DNA of 64,000 nt, taken from the NCBI RefSeq assembly GCF_009467825.1, contig NZ_WIOK01000004.1:62001-126000 (forward strand), written 5' to 3'. Position numbers and translations under genes: made by a program. Below are positions 1-9,536 of this stretch, piece by piece; within the stretch, counting starts at the first letter, position 1, and every line of letters starts with the position of its first letter. The stretch is from Cyclobacterium xiamenense. Lineage in GTDB: Bacteria; Bacteroidota; Bacteroidia; Cytophagales; Cyclobacteriaceae. The notes beneath the pieces are model-generated. The model made no database searches. It was not told the DNA's origin and worked only from the letters and a program-made list of their open reading frames with translations.

Positions 1-31
1 CATTACCAAAAAGAAAACGAGGATAACTAGC

Positions 32-2095
32 TTGTACTACCTCCTGTTAGCGCTCTTATTGTCAGGTGGTGCCTGTTCCGGGCCTTCGGCGACCCCACCG
101 GAACCCGTGATGCCCATTCCCCACGAACGGCAGCTGGAATGGCAGGACATGGAATTTTACGCATTTGCCCATTTTAATATGAACACCTTTACCAATCGGG
201 AATGGGGCATGGGCGACGAGGATCCTGCCTTGTTTAACCCAACCGATTTTGACCCCTCGCAGTGGGCGAAAATTTGCAGGGAGGCAGGTATGAAAGGAAT
301 CATCCTAACGGCCAAACACCACGACGGGTTCTGCCTTTGGCCTACCGAAACCACCTCCCATTCCGTAAAAAACGCCACCTGGAAGGATGGGAAGGGAGAT
401 ATCGTTCGGGAGGTTTCCGAAGCGTTTCGGGCGGAAGGTCTCAAATTTGGGGTGTACCTTTCTCCCTGGGATAGAAATCATCCCGATTATGGAAAGCCGG
501 AGTACATCGATGTCTTTCGGCAGCAACTCCGGGAATTGCTCACCAACTACGGAGAAATTTTTGAAGTATGGTTTGATGGTGCAAACGGCGGGACTGGATA
601 CTATGGCGGAGCCAATGAAGAGCGGCGGGTGGACAAAAAAAGCTACTACGACTGGGCTACCACCATTGACTTGATTCGTGAATTGCAGCCCAATGCCGTC
701 ATTTTTGGGGATGCTGGACCGGACGTACGTTGGGTAGGTAACGAGCACGGTTTTGCCTACGAGACCACCTGGTCTAATCTGATGCGGGATTCGGTGTACG
801 GTGGTATGCCGGAATATGCCAAAGTCTACGCTCCCGGCCAGGAAAATGGAACCCACTGGGTGCCCGCGGAAGCGGATGTTTCCATCCGGCCAGGCTGGTA
901 TTACCATCCCTATGAAGACCATAAGGTTAAATCCCTGCCACAGTTACTGGATATTTACTACCACAGTATCGGACGAAATAGTTCCCTTTTGCTGAATTTT
1001 CCCATTGATAGAAGGGGCTTGATTCACGAAAATGATCAGGCCCAACTGATGAAATTGGTCCATAAAATTCGGGAGGACTTTTCTGTACCGCTGCCGCTGG
1101 ATAAGGCCAGCATTACGGCTACTTCCACTTTGGGAAAGGGATACGAAGTGTCGGCCATATTGGAAGAAAAGGGCCGCTATTGGGCGGCAGCGGAAGGAAC
1201 CATTGCAGCCACCATTCAGCTGGAGTTTCCCGATCCGGTCCGGTTCAACCGGTTTCTCGTCCAGGAAAATATTGAGCTGGGGCAACGAATCAAGGCATTT
1301 GATGTCGAAATCAGGACAGAGGAGGGAAGCTGGACGCCTCTTGCCTCCGGCACCACCGTGGGCTTTAAGCGGATCTTACGCCTGCCGGATACGGAAACCA
1401 CGGCCATTCGTTTCGCCATTACGGATGCAAAAGCAAGCCCCACGGTGCAACACCTGGCGTTTTACCTGGCTCCCAAGTTACTGCTTCCTCCCAGCATCAC
1501 CCGGGATAAATCCGGCATGGTAAGCCTGAAAGCACCGGAAGAGGGGCTGGAGATCTGGTACACGCTGGATGGCTCCGACCCGGCGCAGCAAGGCAAGCGG
1601 TATACCGAGCCCTTCCCCGTACTGGATCCAACTGCGATTCGGGTGCTTTCAAAAGATCCGGGGACTGGAGAAATTAGCGAGGTTGCACTCAAGGCATTGC
1701 AACTTGCCCGAAAAGATTGGACCGTCTTGGGTGATGGCGAACAGTCCGAACACCTGATCGACGAAGACCCGACGACAAACTATTTTACAGATACGGACCG
1801 TGTTTCCATCGACTTGGGAAAAAGCTATGCATTGACCGGATTTACCTATTTCCCCATGCAAAACAGGTACCTATCCGGCCTGATTACCCGGTACGCATTC
1901 GCAGTTAGCGAAGACGGGCGACAGTGGACGCAGGTGAATGAGGGCGAATTTGGAAACATTGTGAACAGCCCTATCGAGCAACGGGTTACTTTTCCTACCG
2001 TAACAGGCAGGTACATTCAGTTGCGGGCACTGGATAAACTGGACGATAATCCGGCAAGTTATGCCGAACTGGGCGTACTTATTGGGAATCCGTAA
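32..2095 (+). CDS. alpha-L-fucosidase, GH29, lipoprotein with C-terminal carbohydrate-binding domains
   Basis: Retaining exo-fucosidase that removes terminal L-fucose from glycans, probably tethered to the cell surface or periplasm. The GH29 catalytic domain occupies about residues 25-360; the run AKHHDGFCLWPT and the nucleophile motif EVWFDGANG (Asp near residue 181) are diagnostic. A chitobiase-type C-terminal segment (about 505-555, WYTLDGSDP) and an F5/8 type C discoidin-like domain (about 565-685) follow, the usual layout for Bacteroidota fucosidases. The TTG at 32 is a poor start. The frame is open to the window edge and the upstream codons add a basic stretch (KKKTR) in front of the hydrophobic core and the lipobox-like SGGAC, so the true start probably lies outside the window and the gene is 5'-incomplete here. 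Confidence 0.92.
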   Translation: MYYLLLALLLSGGACSGPSATPPEPVMPIPHERQLEWQDMEFYAFAHFNMNTFTNREWGMGDEDPALFNPTDFDPSQWAKICREAGMKGIILTAKHHDGFCLWPTETTSHSVKNATWKDGKGDIVREVSEAFRAEGLKFGVYLSPWDRNHPDYGKPEYIDVFRQQLRELLTNYGEIFEVWFDGANGGTGYYGGANEERRVDKKSYYDWATTIDLIRELQPNAVIFGDAGPDVRWVGNEHGFAYETTWSNLMRDSVYGGMPEYAKVYAPGQENGTHWVPAEADVSIRPGWYYHPYEDHKVKSLPQLLDIYYHSIGRNSSLLLNFPIDRRGLIHENDQAQLMKLVHKIREDFSVPLPLDKASITATSTLGKGYEVSAILEEKGRYWAAAEGTIAATIQLEFPDPVRFNRFLVQENIELGQRIKAFDVEIRTEEGSWTPLASGTTVGFKRILRLPDTETTAIRFAITDAKASPTVQHLAFYLAPKLLLPPSITRDKSGMVSLKAPEEGLEIWYTLDGSDPAQQGKRYTEPFPVLDPTAIRVLSKDPGTGEISEVALKALQLARKDWTVLGDGEQSEHLIDEDPTTNYFTDTDRVSIDLGKSYALTGFTYFPMQNRYLSGLITRYAFAVSEDGRQWTQVNEGEFGNIVNSPIEQRVTFPTVTGRYIQLRALDKLDDNPASYAELGVLIGNP

Positions 2096-2221
2096 TGGGC
2101 AGCAATCAGCGGTAGAAAACCAGGGATTAAACCACCTGAATCCGGTAGTTGCGGAGTTTGGTTTGCTTTTTGTAGTTAACGAAGAGTAAATTTAAAACCG
2201 TACTACCAAACCACTCTAACT

Positions 2222-2386
2222 ATGTTAACCTGGGTAATCGTATTTCTTGTCGTAGCACTGATCGCCGCCGTACTGGGCTTTTCCGGACTTGCTTCGGGTC
2301 TTGCGTCTATCGCTAAAATTATTTTCTACTTGTTTTTGGTACTTTTGGTGATTGGGCTGATCGCCGGTGCAGTAAATGGGTTTTAG
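2222..2386 (+). CDS. DUF1328/UPF0391 family small membrane protein (54 aa)
   Basis: A 54-residue protein that is almost entirely hydrophobic. It starts [20 protein letters not shown] and continues with a second membrane segment ([19 protein letters not shown]). This pattern, with W4 and the AALIGF-like glycine-rich first helix, is that of the DUF1328 (YtjA/UPF0391) family of two-helix inner-membrane proteins of unknown function. The ORF begins with ATG, ends with TAG and is followed directly by a good intrinsic terminator, so it is very probably a single-gene transcript. It is too short for most ORF cut-offs. The biochemical role is unknown. Confidence 0.85.
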   Translation: MLTWVIVFLVVALIAAVLGFSGLASGLASIAKIIFYLFLVLLVIGLIAGAVNGF

Positions 2387-2391
2387 CATTC

Positions 2392-2440
2392 AAAACGGAA
2401 TGTTTGCCAACTACGTGTGGCGGGCGTTCCGTTTTTTTTT
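2392..2440. terminator. intrinsic terminator, probably bidirectional
   Basis: The arms AAAACGGAA (2392-2400) and TTCCGTTTT (2427-2435) pair, with a further inner GCCA/TGGC stem, and are followed by a run of nine T on the plus strand. It ends the DUF1328 transcript. The matching A-run on the other side lets it also serve the minus-strand operon that ends at 2461. Confidence 0.8.
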
Positions 2441-2460
2441 GCTGACGAGCCACGGGTAGG

Positions 2461-3486
2461 CTACTCTCCGGAAGGCACGGGGATTTCCCGCGCCGGTACG
2501 TTGACCACCTCTTCCAGAAAAGAAATGGAAGCATCGAGCACGGACGCCCATTGATCGGTTTTGATCGGGGACGTAATTACGTGGTCACCGGCATCGGGAA
2601 AGGTCATTTTTTGTTTGTCCGCTTCCGGTGTGCCCAGCTGCTCGTACATGGTCAACATGGCTGGTACCGATACGACCCTGTCCTGGATTTCTTCATTTTT
2701 GTAAAAATAGCCCATAAAAAGCGGTTGCCGGACTTTCTCAAAGGTCTCGGCATTCATTTTGCTTTTTACCAATACGGCAAGGCTGGTATAAGCATTGATG
2801 TGGAGGCGGTCGGCCCAGTATTTTCCTTCTTCGGGTTCCCGCGGTACTTCCATGATTCCCGACTCGGTCATGGTCAGTTGCATCAATTGCTTCATCCAGG
2901 GCTGAAAAAGTGGATCCAACCGGTCTCCGTAAATGGCGATGCAGGGGGAATACAGCAAGACGGCTGCTATTTCCGGACGCTCTTCGGCCAGAACCAGGGA
3001 CAAGGCTCCCCCCATCGAAGTCCCGAGGACAATTACTTTTTCACCCAACTGCCTGCTGATCATGTACGCTTCCCGTGCTCCCTGGATCAGATCGGATGCA
3101 CTCAGGTATTCGAAGGCATTTGGCCGGCTGATTCCGTGTTCCGGTAGGCGGCTCAGGTACAGGTTGGCACCAAAATGTGCGGCAATTTTGCGGTGTACCG
3201 GATCGCCCTCCATGTGGCTGGCACCAAAGCCATGCACATAGAGAATGCTATACGGCGTTTTCTCCTTCCGGGTACTATCCGCCCAGACAATGGTAGCCCG
3301 GTTGCCCGGCTTCAGGCCAGCTACCGTATCTTCTTTGTTCCGAACGTAGCTCTCCAATGCGGTTAAATTTTCCGGCACCTCCGGATACGCACCACGGAGG
3401 TCCTGAACACTTTCTTTCGGACCTACCATGTACAGGATGACCAGTAAAATGGCCGTTCCCATTAGCCAGGGAATAAGTTTTTTCAT
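2461..3486 (-). CDS. alpha/beta hydrolase with N-terminal membrane anchor
   Basis: Serine hydrolase of the alpha/beta-fold (monoacylglycerol lipase/carboxylesterase-like) class. An N-terminal hydrophobic segment (residues 5-22, WLMGTAILLVILYMV) is not followed by a convincing cleavage site, so it is probably an inner-membrane anchor with the enzyme in the periplasm. The oxyanion-hole run VHGFGAS lies near residue 85, the nucleophile elbow is GTSMGG (Ser157), and the likely catalytic His is in AGDHVI near residue 310. The natural substrate cannot be read from sequence. It starts 3 bp after the proC stop and is the last gene of a four-gene minus-strand operon (6814 to 2461), so it is probably co-transcribed with proC. 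Confidence 0.85.
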   Translation of the reverse strand: MKKLIPWLMGTAILLVILYMVGPKESVQDLRGAYPEVPENLTALESYVRNKEDTVAGLKPGNRATIVWADSTRKEKTPYSILYVHGFGASHMEGDPVHRKIAAHFGANLYLSRLPEHGISRPNAFEYLSASDLIQGAREAYMISRQLGEKVIVLGTSMGGALSLVLAEERPEIAAVLLYSPCIAIYGDRLDPLFQPWMKQLMQLTMTESGIMEVPREPEEGKYWADRLHINAYTSLAVLVKSKMNAETFEKVRQPLFMGYFYKNEEIQDRVVSVPAMLTMYEQLGTPEADKQKMTFPDAGDHVITSPIKTDQWASVLDASISFLEEVVNVPAREIPVPSGE

Positions 3487-3489
3487 GGG

Positions 3490-4290
3490 TTATTTTTTTA
3501 TATCCTCGTACGAAGCAACAACTCCCCGTACCATGGCCGAACTAAAGCCATGGTGTTCCATTTCGTTAAGACCCTTGATGGTGGATCCCTTTGGGGTGGT
3601 GACCTTGTCTATGGCTGCCTCGGGATGGATGCCTTTCTGGATGATTAGCTCCGCCGCACCCTTCACTGTTTGATTCACGATTTTATTGGCCGTTTTGGCA
3701 TCAAAACCAATTTGAATCCCCCCTTGGGTCATCGCTCGCATAAACCGCAGCACGAAGGCTGTACCACATGCGCCCAGAACGGTAGCCGCTTCCATGAGGT
3801 GCTCCTCAATGGTGATGGAGATGCCGACACTGTTGAAAATGGCTTTTACCAGGTCTTCCGATTCGGGGCTAAAATTTTCCCCGCAAATGCAGGTTATGGA
3901 TTCCTTGATGTCTGCGGCGATGTTTGGCATCACGCGAAAAATGGTGGTACCGGGATCCAGTTCATTTTTTAAGGTAGCGATGGTAACTCCAGCGGCGAGA
4001 GAGGCAATGACCACCTTTTCTTTTACAAGAAATGGTCGGATTTCTTGTAAAATGGGCACAATGTTATACGGCTTTACGCCCATGATAACAAAGTCGGCGT
4101 CCCGTACGGCTTCTTTGTTATCAGCCAAAACGCGAACGCCCTGGGACTGCAGGTAAAACAGACTCTCCGGATGCCGTTTGGTTACAGTTAGGTTTTTGCC
4201 ATCAAACCCTTTGCTTCCCAGCAACCCGTTTACGATGGACAGTCCCAGGTTTCCACAACCGATAATGGCAATCTTGGTGTTGGTTTCCAT
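3490..4290 (-). CDS. proC: pyrroline-5-carboxylate reductase
   Basis: Cytosolic enzyme that reduces 1-pyrroline-5-carboxylate to L-proline with NAD(P)H, the last step of proline synthesis. The 266-residue length is normal for the family. The N-terminal Rossmann motif is IIGCGNLGLSI (residues 9-19). The C-terminal P5CR signature is present as PEAAIDKVTTPKGSTIKGL (about residues 225-243), preceded by the conserved ACGTAFVLRFM helix. The ATG start sits 67 bp after the M1 peptidase gene. Sitting between a peptidase and a hydrolase, it may recycle proline from peptides, but that is inference from position only. Confidence 0.95.
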   Translation of the reverse strand: METNTKIAIIGCGNLGLSIVNGLLGSKGFDGKNLTVTKRHPESLFYLQSQGVRVLADNKEAVRDADFVIMGVKPYNIVPILQEIRPFLVKEKVVIASLAAGVTIATLKNELDPGTTIFRVMPNIAADIKESITCICGENFSPESEDLVKAIFNSVGISITIEEHLMEAATVLGACGTAFVLRFMRAMTQGGIQIGFDAKTANKIVNQTVKGAAELIIQKGIHPEAAIDKVTTPKGSTIKGLNEMEHHGFSSAMVRGVVASYEDIKK

Positions 4291-4357
4291 TTCTGGTTTC
4301 TTATTTACGATATAGGTGTAAATTTAGTCAATTATTTTTCTAAAAGTAGCACGGGCG

Positions 4358-6037
4358 CTACTCGGACGGTGCTCGAATTTGTTGGGTGAAAATATACAAG
4401 TTGGGATCTATTTCGAATACCCTGCCCGGTAGCAGCAAGTCGGTGGACTGCCAGGCAGCCGTTGGATGCAGCACATGGGTCAGGTTATTTTGGCTGACTG
4501 TGACCGGCATGGAAAAGCCATCCACCACTTCCTGCCACCGGTAATACAGTCGGTCGTCTTTCCAATAGTGCTGAAAAAGCGGTACCTGAGCGGTCCGAAG
4601 GTATTGGTCGAAAAATGTCTGCAGCGGCAGACCGGTTTCGCGTGCCAAAAACCCTTCTATATCCTGTGTGGACACGGTTTGGTGGTAAAAGGTCGCATTC
4701 ATTTTTCGGAGAATGGCCCGCCATTTTTCATCCTGATCTATCCACTGCCGGAGGGTATGCAATATATTGGCCCCCTTGAAGTACATGTCACCGGATCCCC
4801 GTTGGTTTACCCCGTAATCACCAATGATCGGGATGTCGTTTTTGATCACGCTACGGGCTCCCTGTAGGTAGGCGTTCCCGGCGTTCACGCCGTAGTGATA
4901 ATCAAGGAAAAGGCTTTCTGAATACGTGGTAAAACTTTCGTGAATCCACATGTCGGCGATGTCCCGGTAAGTGATGTTGTTGGCAAACCACTCGTGCCCC
5001 GCTTCGTGAATGATGATGTAATCGAAGGTGAGGCCCCAGCCGGTTTCGCTAAAGTCCTTGCCCTTGTAGCCCTGCTGGTATCCGTTTCCGTAGGTAACGG
5101 CCGATTGGTGCTCCATGCCCAGGTAGGGGACTTCGATTAGTTTAAAACCATCCTCGTAAAACGGATACGGCCCAAACCAATGCTCGAATGCCCGCATCAT
5201 TCGGGGAGCATCCTTAAACTGAACAAGAGCCTTTTCCAGGTTTTCCCTCAATACGTAATAATCCAGTGTGAGCGGGCCTTTTTCCCCAAGGTATTCTTCG
5301 GAAAAATGGGCGTAATCGGCTATGCTAATATTAACGCCGTAATTGGCGATGGGGCTACTTACGAACCAGTGATAGGTGGTTTTTTCCGGACTCGGTTTTT
5401 CGGTCTTTCGGAGCCTTCCGTTGGACACGTTCATCAATGGATCCGGAACGGTCACACTGATCAGCATGCTATCCGGCTCGTCATACATGTGATCCTTGCA
5501 GGGCCACCAGAGACTGGCTCCATCGCCCTGATTGGAGTTGGCGATAAAGGGCCGCCCTTTCTGGTCTTTTTCCCAGGTGAGGCCGCCACTCCAGGGGGGA
5601 TTCGGACTTATTCGTGGGGTTCCGCCGTAGACTACCTGGAGTTGATGGATTTCACCGACCTTCTGAGGCAATTCCAATTCCACAAAATACGCGTTGCCCT
5701 CCCGCCGGTAAGGCATTTCTCGGCCTTCCTGATAAAAGCCTTTGATTTCCATGGGTTCCTGCAGGTCTATTTGAAGCGTTTGGGAGGATTTCAGAACCTT
5801 ATAGTGAACGGTATTTTTGCCCTGAATGGATTTTCGCCTCGGGTCAACCTCCACATCCAGGTGGTAATACAGCAAGTCCCACCATTCCCTTTCCTCTGTG
5901 ATGCTTCCCCGCAAACTGTCCTGCCGGGAATACGGCACAGAAGTCTGCTGGGCCTGGGTTGGGAAGAGGGTAAGGGTATACAAAGTGGTGCACAAAAGCG
6001 CGAGGGAGCCAATTTTTTGGAAAGCGAGTTGCTGCAT
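4358..6037 (-). CDS. secreted M1-family zinc aminopeptidase
   Basis: Zinc metallopeptidase expected to remove N-terminal residues from peptides outside the cytoplasm. It has a signal peptide (about residues 1-29, ending PTQAQ), an N-terminal beta-saddle domain and a thermolysin-like catalytic domain. The zinc ligands are visible as HEAGH (His344, His348) with Glu345 as base and the third ligand Glu367 in WIHESFT. The exopeptidase motif normally GxMEN is here GMEHQS (307-312), with Asn replaced by His, as in several bacterial M1 homologues. At 559 residues it lacks the large C-terminal ERAP1-like domain. It starts 15 bp after the creatininase-like gene, in the same operon. Confidence 0.92.
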   Translation of the reverse strand: MQQLAFQKIGSLALLCTTLYTLTLFPTQAQQTSVPYSRQDSLRGSITEEREWWDLLYYHLDVEVDPRRKSIQGKNTVHYKVLKSSQTLQIDLQEPMEIKGFYQEGREMPYRREGNAYFVELELPQKVGEIHQLQVVYGGTPRISPNPPWSGGLTWEKDQKGRPFIANSNQGDGASLWWPCKDHMYDEPDSMLISVTVPDPLMNVSNGRLRKTEKPSPEKTTYHWFVSSPIANYGVNISIADYAHFSEEYLGEKGPLTLDYYVLRENLEKALVQFKDAPRMMRAFEHWFGPYPFYEDGFKLIEVPYLGMEHQSAVTYGNGYQQGYKGKDFSETGWGLTFDYIIIHEAGHEWFANNITYRDIADMWIHESFTTYSESLFLDYHYGVNAGNAYLQGARSVIKNDIPIIGDYGVNQRGSGDMYFKGANILHTLRQWIDQDEKWRAILRKMNATFYHQTVSTQDIEGFLARETGLPLQTFFDQYLRTAQVPLFQHYWKDDRLYYRWQEVVDGFSMPVTVSQNNLTHVLHPTAAWQSTDLLLPGRVFEIDPNLYIFTQQIRAPSE

Positions 6038-6052
6038 GCGTAGAAGGATTAT

Positions 6053-6814
6053 TTATTCGTAGCGGTCTGCCAGGTCCAGTTTTTCCAAATCGATCATGAA
6101 TTCCGCTACCTTTTGGGTGACATCGGTAAAAAAACGCTCGCCCTTCTCTTTGGAAGAGGCTTTCGGATTGCCAATACCGGTGTCTTCAGTCACCATGGAC
6201 CATTTTCGTTCTGCCCAGGCCCATCCTTCCCGGAGGGCATTGATCCGGGATTTTTTTTCGGCTCCGTCGCCCGCTTCTTCCAAAGGGCCCACCAAATGAG
6301 GTTGTAGGTGAAGGATGAGACTGGTTTCCATTTCATCCGCATGATCGCCCATGTGCTCAAAATAGGCCGTTTTATCCATGGCCTGAAACCAATTGCAGGT
6401 ACTGAAAAACATATCGGGAAAGGCAAGACCGATTTCTCGCAAAATGGATTTGAAATCGTTGCCTCCATGGCTGTTAAGAATCAGCAACTTGGGAATACCC
6501 TGCCGCTGCAATACCGTTGCCAGATCCCGAATGATCGCCATCTGGGTGGAGGGGTTGAGGTTCATGTCCAGGTAGATGTCCGACTGCCCCGTATTGACTC
6601 CAAACGGGACGGTGGGTAGGATCATGATTTTGGCACCAGCTTTCCAGGCAATTTCTCCGGCAGCTGCTGCGATGGCATCTGCTTCGTAACAATCCGTGCC
6701 GTAGGGCAGGTGGTAATTATGGGCTTCGGTTGCTGCCCAGGGAAGTACCGCCAGTTCGATACGCTCGTCCTTTAATGCCTTCCAGTTGGTCTCTGCCAAA
6801 ATATAGGGTCTCAT
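6053..6814 (-). CDS. creatininase-family amidohydrolase
   Basis: Member of the creatininase/creatinine amidohydrolase fold, a metal-dependent cytosolic hydrolase family acting on cyclic or linear amides. The family metal-site signatures are visible: LPWAATEAHNYHLPYGTDCYEA (metal Glu and His; Asp in GTD), VPFGVN, and the strongly conserved LILNSHGGND. At 253 residues it is of normal length. The family includes creatininase, the riboflavin/F420 formamide hydrolase ArfB and the mycofactocin peptidase MftE. None of the mycofactocin or F420 genes are nearby, so the substrate is open. It is the first gene of the operon leading to the M1 peptidase, proC and the hydrolase. Confidence 0.85.
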   Translation of the reverse strand: MRPYILAETNWKALKDERIELAVLPWAATEAHNYHLPYGTDCYEADAIAAAAGEIAWKAGAKIMILPTVPFGVNTGQSDIYLDMNLNPSTQMAIIRDLATVLQRQGIPKLLILNSHGGNDFKSILREIGLAFPDMFFSTCNWFQAMDKTAYFEHMGDHADEMETSLILHLQPHLVGPLEEAGDGAEKKSRINALREGWAWAERKWSMVTEDTGIGNPKASSKEKGERFFTDVTQKVAEFMIDLEKLDLADRYE

Positions 6815-7124
6815 AGTTACTCGTTAGTTGTGTAGCCAAACATGCTTCCGATGTGTAAATAAACCATATTTTTTTTTAAATCCCATCGGAAACGATGAAG
6901 ACTTCCCCGTATAGAAAGCCGGAAATTCGACATCCACTGGAAAAAACGCTACCGCAGCAGGGAGTAGGAAGGACCGCCGACCCAGACGGCAGCCGAGCTG
7001 CCTCCCTGTACCAGCCGCATAGCGATAAAAATTATACTTGCAGGGGTATGACCGTTGGGAACAGAAAGAGGACATCTACTTGCTCATGCCCGATATCCCC
7101 GATTTGTGAGCTGCCTTCATGGGC
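6815..7124. other. intergenic region, nothing recognised
   Basis: 310 bp between the start of the creatininase-like gene and the 3' end of the amidohydrolase gene. It should hold the promoter of the 6814 operon on the minus strand, but I find no exact TAnnTTTG box. The short ORFs in it have no recognisable features. Confidence 0.5.
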
Positions 7125-8510
7125 CTATTCCTTCTCCTGACTTGCGTACTTATTGGCGATGGCAGCCAGTTCTTCCTCGATGGTTTTTCCATCCAACCAG
7201 GTTCCACGTACCATCACGCCTGCCGGATGGCGTAGGTATTTCAGGTCTTCCAGGGGATTTTTTTCCACCAGGATCAGGTCAGCAGATTTTCCTGTTTTTA
7301 TTTCCCCGAAGTTTCCGTTAAAAAAGGCCGCCGGATGGAGTGTGCCAATTTGCAGGGCTTCGAGCGGACTCAATCCGGCATCCAGCATGCCCTGTAACTC
7401 GTGGTGAATGGAGAAGCCGGGAACGTTGAAAACCTGCGGTGCATCCGAACCCAGCAGTAAGCCCTGTCCCTGCTCGTGAAGGGCCTTGATCAATTGGTGT
7501 CGAATTTTATTATATCGCTGCCATTGCTCCGGATCGTACGCTTCCCCGGTAGTAAGGTTGTTTTTGCTGGCGATCCAGGCTTGGATGGTCTCCGGATGCA
7601 TGTAGCGCATCTCCGGCTCGCTTGCCAGTTTGCTCGCAGGTATCGGAGAAAACCAGCGGTCAAACAGCGCCTGTGTTGGTACTACCCAGACCCCGTTCGC
7701 TTTACTCAAAGCGGCCAGTTCGGAGATTTTTGAGGTATCTGCCACACCGGTAAAGTTGTAACCGAAAAACCCATTTTCGATCGGGTTGACCCCAACTGAT
7801 TCCGGTACCAGGCCTTCCAGAAAGCCATCTACATGATCCACGGTCTGGTACCCGCTTTCCAGTGCATGCCGAATTCCGACCAGGTTGGACACGTGACCGG
7901 CAAAGGGGATGCCTGCCTCGCGGGCGGCTTGAACCAAGGTGTCAAAAACATGCAGGCGGATTCCGGGATGCAATTTCAGAAAATCGTAGCCCGCATTGGC
8001 GTATGCGGTTACTTTTTCACGTGCCTCTTCGGGGGTTCGGACGGTGGTGCCATTCAAGGAGGGACTGGAGGTGACTATCCGGGGAGATAGAATCAGGCCT
8101 TGATCTGCCTTTTCACGAAGGGGTAAATGAACCGGATTTCCCAGCATACCACGGATGGTGGTAATGCCGTTGGAGAGGTAGAGAAATAGTGTTTCTTTGA
8201 CCAGGGAATCGTCCCAGGCTGCTGCCGGAATATGTGCGTGCATTTCCGTAAGGCCGGGTAACAGGTACTTCCCTTCGCAAGGAATGACGGTACCTGCCCC
8301 CCAATCTACCGGGTGTCCGGCAGGTAGGATCCGGTCGATTATCCGGTCTCCAACTACGACGTGGCATTTATTGATTTTGCCGGTGGCTACGTCGATTAGC
8401 CAAACGTTTTCCAGTACGGTATAATCGGCATTTAGCGGGTAGGTTTGCGTGTTTGATCCGCAGGTGAATAGCAGTAGACTGAGTGAAACGAGAGACAATA
8501 GGTAGTTCAT
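7125..8510 (-). CDS. amidohydrolase-family lipoprotein
   Basis: Metal-dependent hydrolase of the amidohydrolase superfamily (imidazolonepropionase/Xaa-Pro-dipeptidase-like branch), exported as a lipoprotein (N-terminus ends LLLFTC with Cys17 as acceptor). The binuclear metal site is visible: HAH (His91, His93), probable carbamylated Lys178 in FLKLHPG, His205 in AGHVSN, His225 in VDHVDGF and the final Asp in LLGSDAP. An N-terminal beta-sandwich half-domain (about 28-85) and the C-terminal SADLILVEKNPLED run complete the fold. The substrate is unknown; relatives cleave N-acyl or peptide bonds. It lies 45 bp downstream of the quinone oxidoreductase gene and is probably co-transcribed with it. 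Confidence 0.88.
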   Translation of the reverse strand: MNYLLSLVSLSLLLFTCGSNTQTYPLNADYTVLENVWLIDVATGKINKCHVVVGDRIIDRILPAGHPVDWGAGTVIPCEGKYLLPGLTEMHAHIPAAAWDDSLVKETLFLYLSNGITTIRGMLGNPVHLPLREKADQGLILSPRIVTSSPSLNGTTVRTPEEAREKVTAYANAGYDFLKLHPGIRLHVFDTLVQAAREAGIPFAGHVSNLVGIRHALESGYQTVDHVDGFLEGLVPESVGVNPIENGFFGYNFTGVADTSKISELAALSKANGVWVVPTQALFDRWFSPIPASKLASEPEMRYMHPETIQAWIASKNNLTTGEAYDPEQWQRYNKIRHQLIKALHEQGQGLLLGSDAPQVFNVPGFSIHHELQGMLDAGLSPLEALQIGTLHPAAFFNGNFGEIKTGKSADLILVEKNPLEDLKYLRHPAGVMVRGTWLDGKTIEEELAAIANKYASQEKE

Positions 8511-8555
8511 GGCCTATGAGGTTAATTGGGTTTACATAGCGGGTGCCTGCCGGGA

Positions 8556-9536
8556 TTAGACCAGTAGCAGGATTTTTCCCACGTGAGTGGAACTTTCCAT
8601 CAGCTGATGCGCCTTGTAGGCATCCTTTAATGGAAAGGCGGTGTGTACCACCGGCCGGATAAGATCCGGAAACAATGGCCAAACCTGAGCCATGAGTTGG
8701 GTAGCAATTTTCCCCTTGTAGGCGACCGATTGGGGACGCAGGGTCGAGCCAGTAACTACGAGTTCCTTTTTCATTATCCGGATCAGGTCCACCTCCCCCA
8801 GGGTACCACTCATCGCATTGATTAAGATTAGTCGTCCCTTCCGGGCGAGCAACCGAATGTTCTTTAATGTATAGGCGCCACCTACCATGTCGAGGATCAG
8901 GTCGATTTCCGCTCCCTGCAGGTGGTTTTTTAGCCTTTCCTCGAAATCATCCTCTTGGTAATTGATGGCCAGACTGGCCCCTAACTCTTCGCAGATCCGA
9001 CATTTTTCGTCTGTGCCTGCGGTCGTGTAGACTTCTCCCCCAAGTGCTCGGACCATTTGGATGGCGGCCACACCTATTCCGCTGCTGCCTCCATGCACCA
9101 GAACCTTCTCTCCGGAGCGAAATTTACCTATCGAGAAGATAGTGTTCCAAACCGTAAAAAACGTCTCCGGAAGTGCTGCCGCTTCCTCCAGACTGACGCC
9201 TTCCGGAATCGTGAGGCATTGATCTGCAGGAACCACCGCGTACTCAGCATACCCTCCTCCTGCGAGTAGTGCGCAAACCGGATCTCCGATCTCCCAGGTT
9301 TTTACCGTTTTCCCCAACTGCTCCACCCAACCCGAAACCTCCAGTCCGGGAATATCTGCCGGAACACCTTCCGGAGCCGGGTATTTTCCTTTGCGCTGCG
9401 CCAGGTCGGGACGGTTGACACCCGCTGCCCGAACCCGAATAAGTACCTCATTGTCTCCCGGAACCGGCACCGGACGATCGGATAGCTCCATCACCTCCGG
9501 TGGACCAGCCTGTTTGATCACAACAGCCTTCATCAT
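8556..9536 (-). CDS. NAD(P)H quinone oxidoreductase, zinc-independent MDR (PIG3-like)
   Basis: Medium-chain dehydrogenase/reductase of the quinone oxidoreductase/PIG3 branch, predicted to reduce quinones or enones with NADPH in the cytosol. The N-terminal GroES-like domain is evident (RVRAAGVNRPDLAQRKGKYP, then GLEVSGWVE), and the nucleotide-binding domain has VLVHGGSSGIGVAAIQM. Structural and catalytic zinc ligands typical of alcohol dehydrogenases are absent. The ATG overlaps the stop of the universal stress protein gene by one base (TAATG), which implies translational coupling. Pairing with a stress protein suggests a role in redox or electrophile stress (inference). Confidence 0.9.
   Translation of the reverse strand: MMKAVVIKQAGPPEVMELSDRPVPVPGDNEVLIRVRAAGVNRPDLAQRKGKYPAPEGVPADIPGLEVSGWVEQLGKTVKTWEIGDPVCALLAGGGYAEYAVVPADQCLTIPEGVSLEEAAALPETFFTVWNTIFSIGKFRSGEKVLVHGGSSGIGVAAIQMVRALGGEVYTTAGTDEKCRICEELGASLAINYQEDDFEERLKNHLQGAEIDLILDMVGGAYTLKNIRLLARKGRLILINAMSGTLGEVDLIRIMKKELVVTGSTLRPQSVAYKGKIATQLMAQVWPLFPDLIRPVVHTAFPLKDAYKAHQLMESSTHVGKILLLV

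Noticed and set aside
5180-6043. 287-codon plus-strand ORF opposite the M1 peptidase
   Set aside because: Mirror frame of a well-supported gene; the translation shows no domain.
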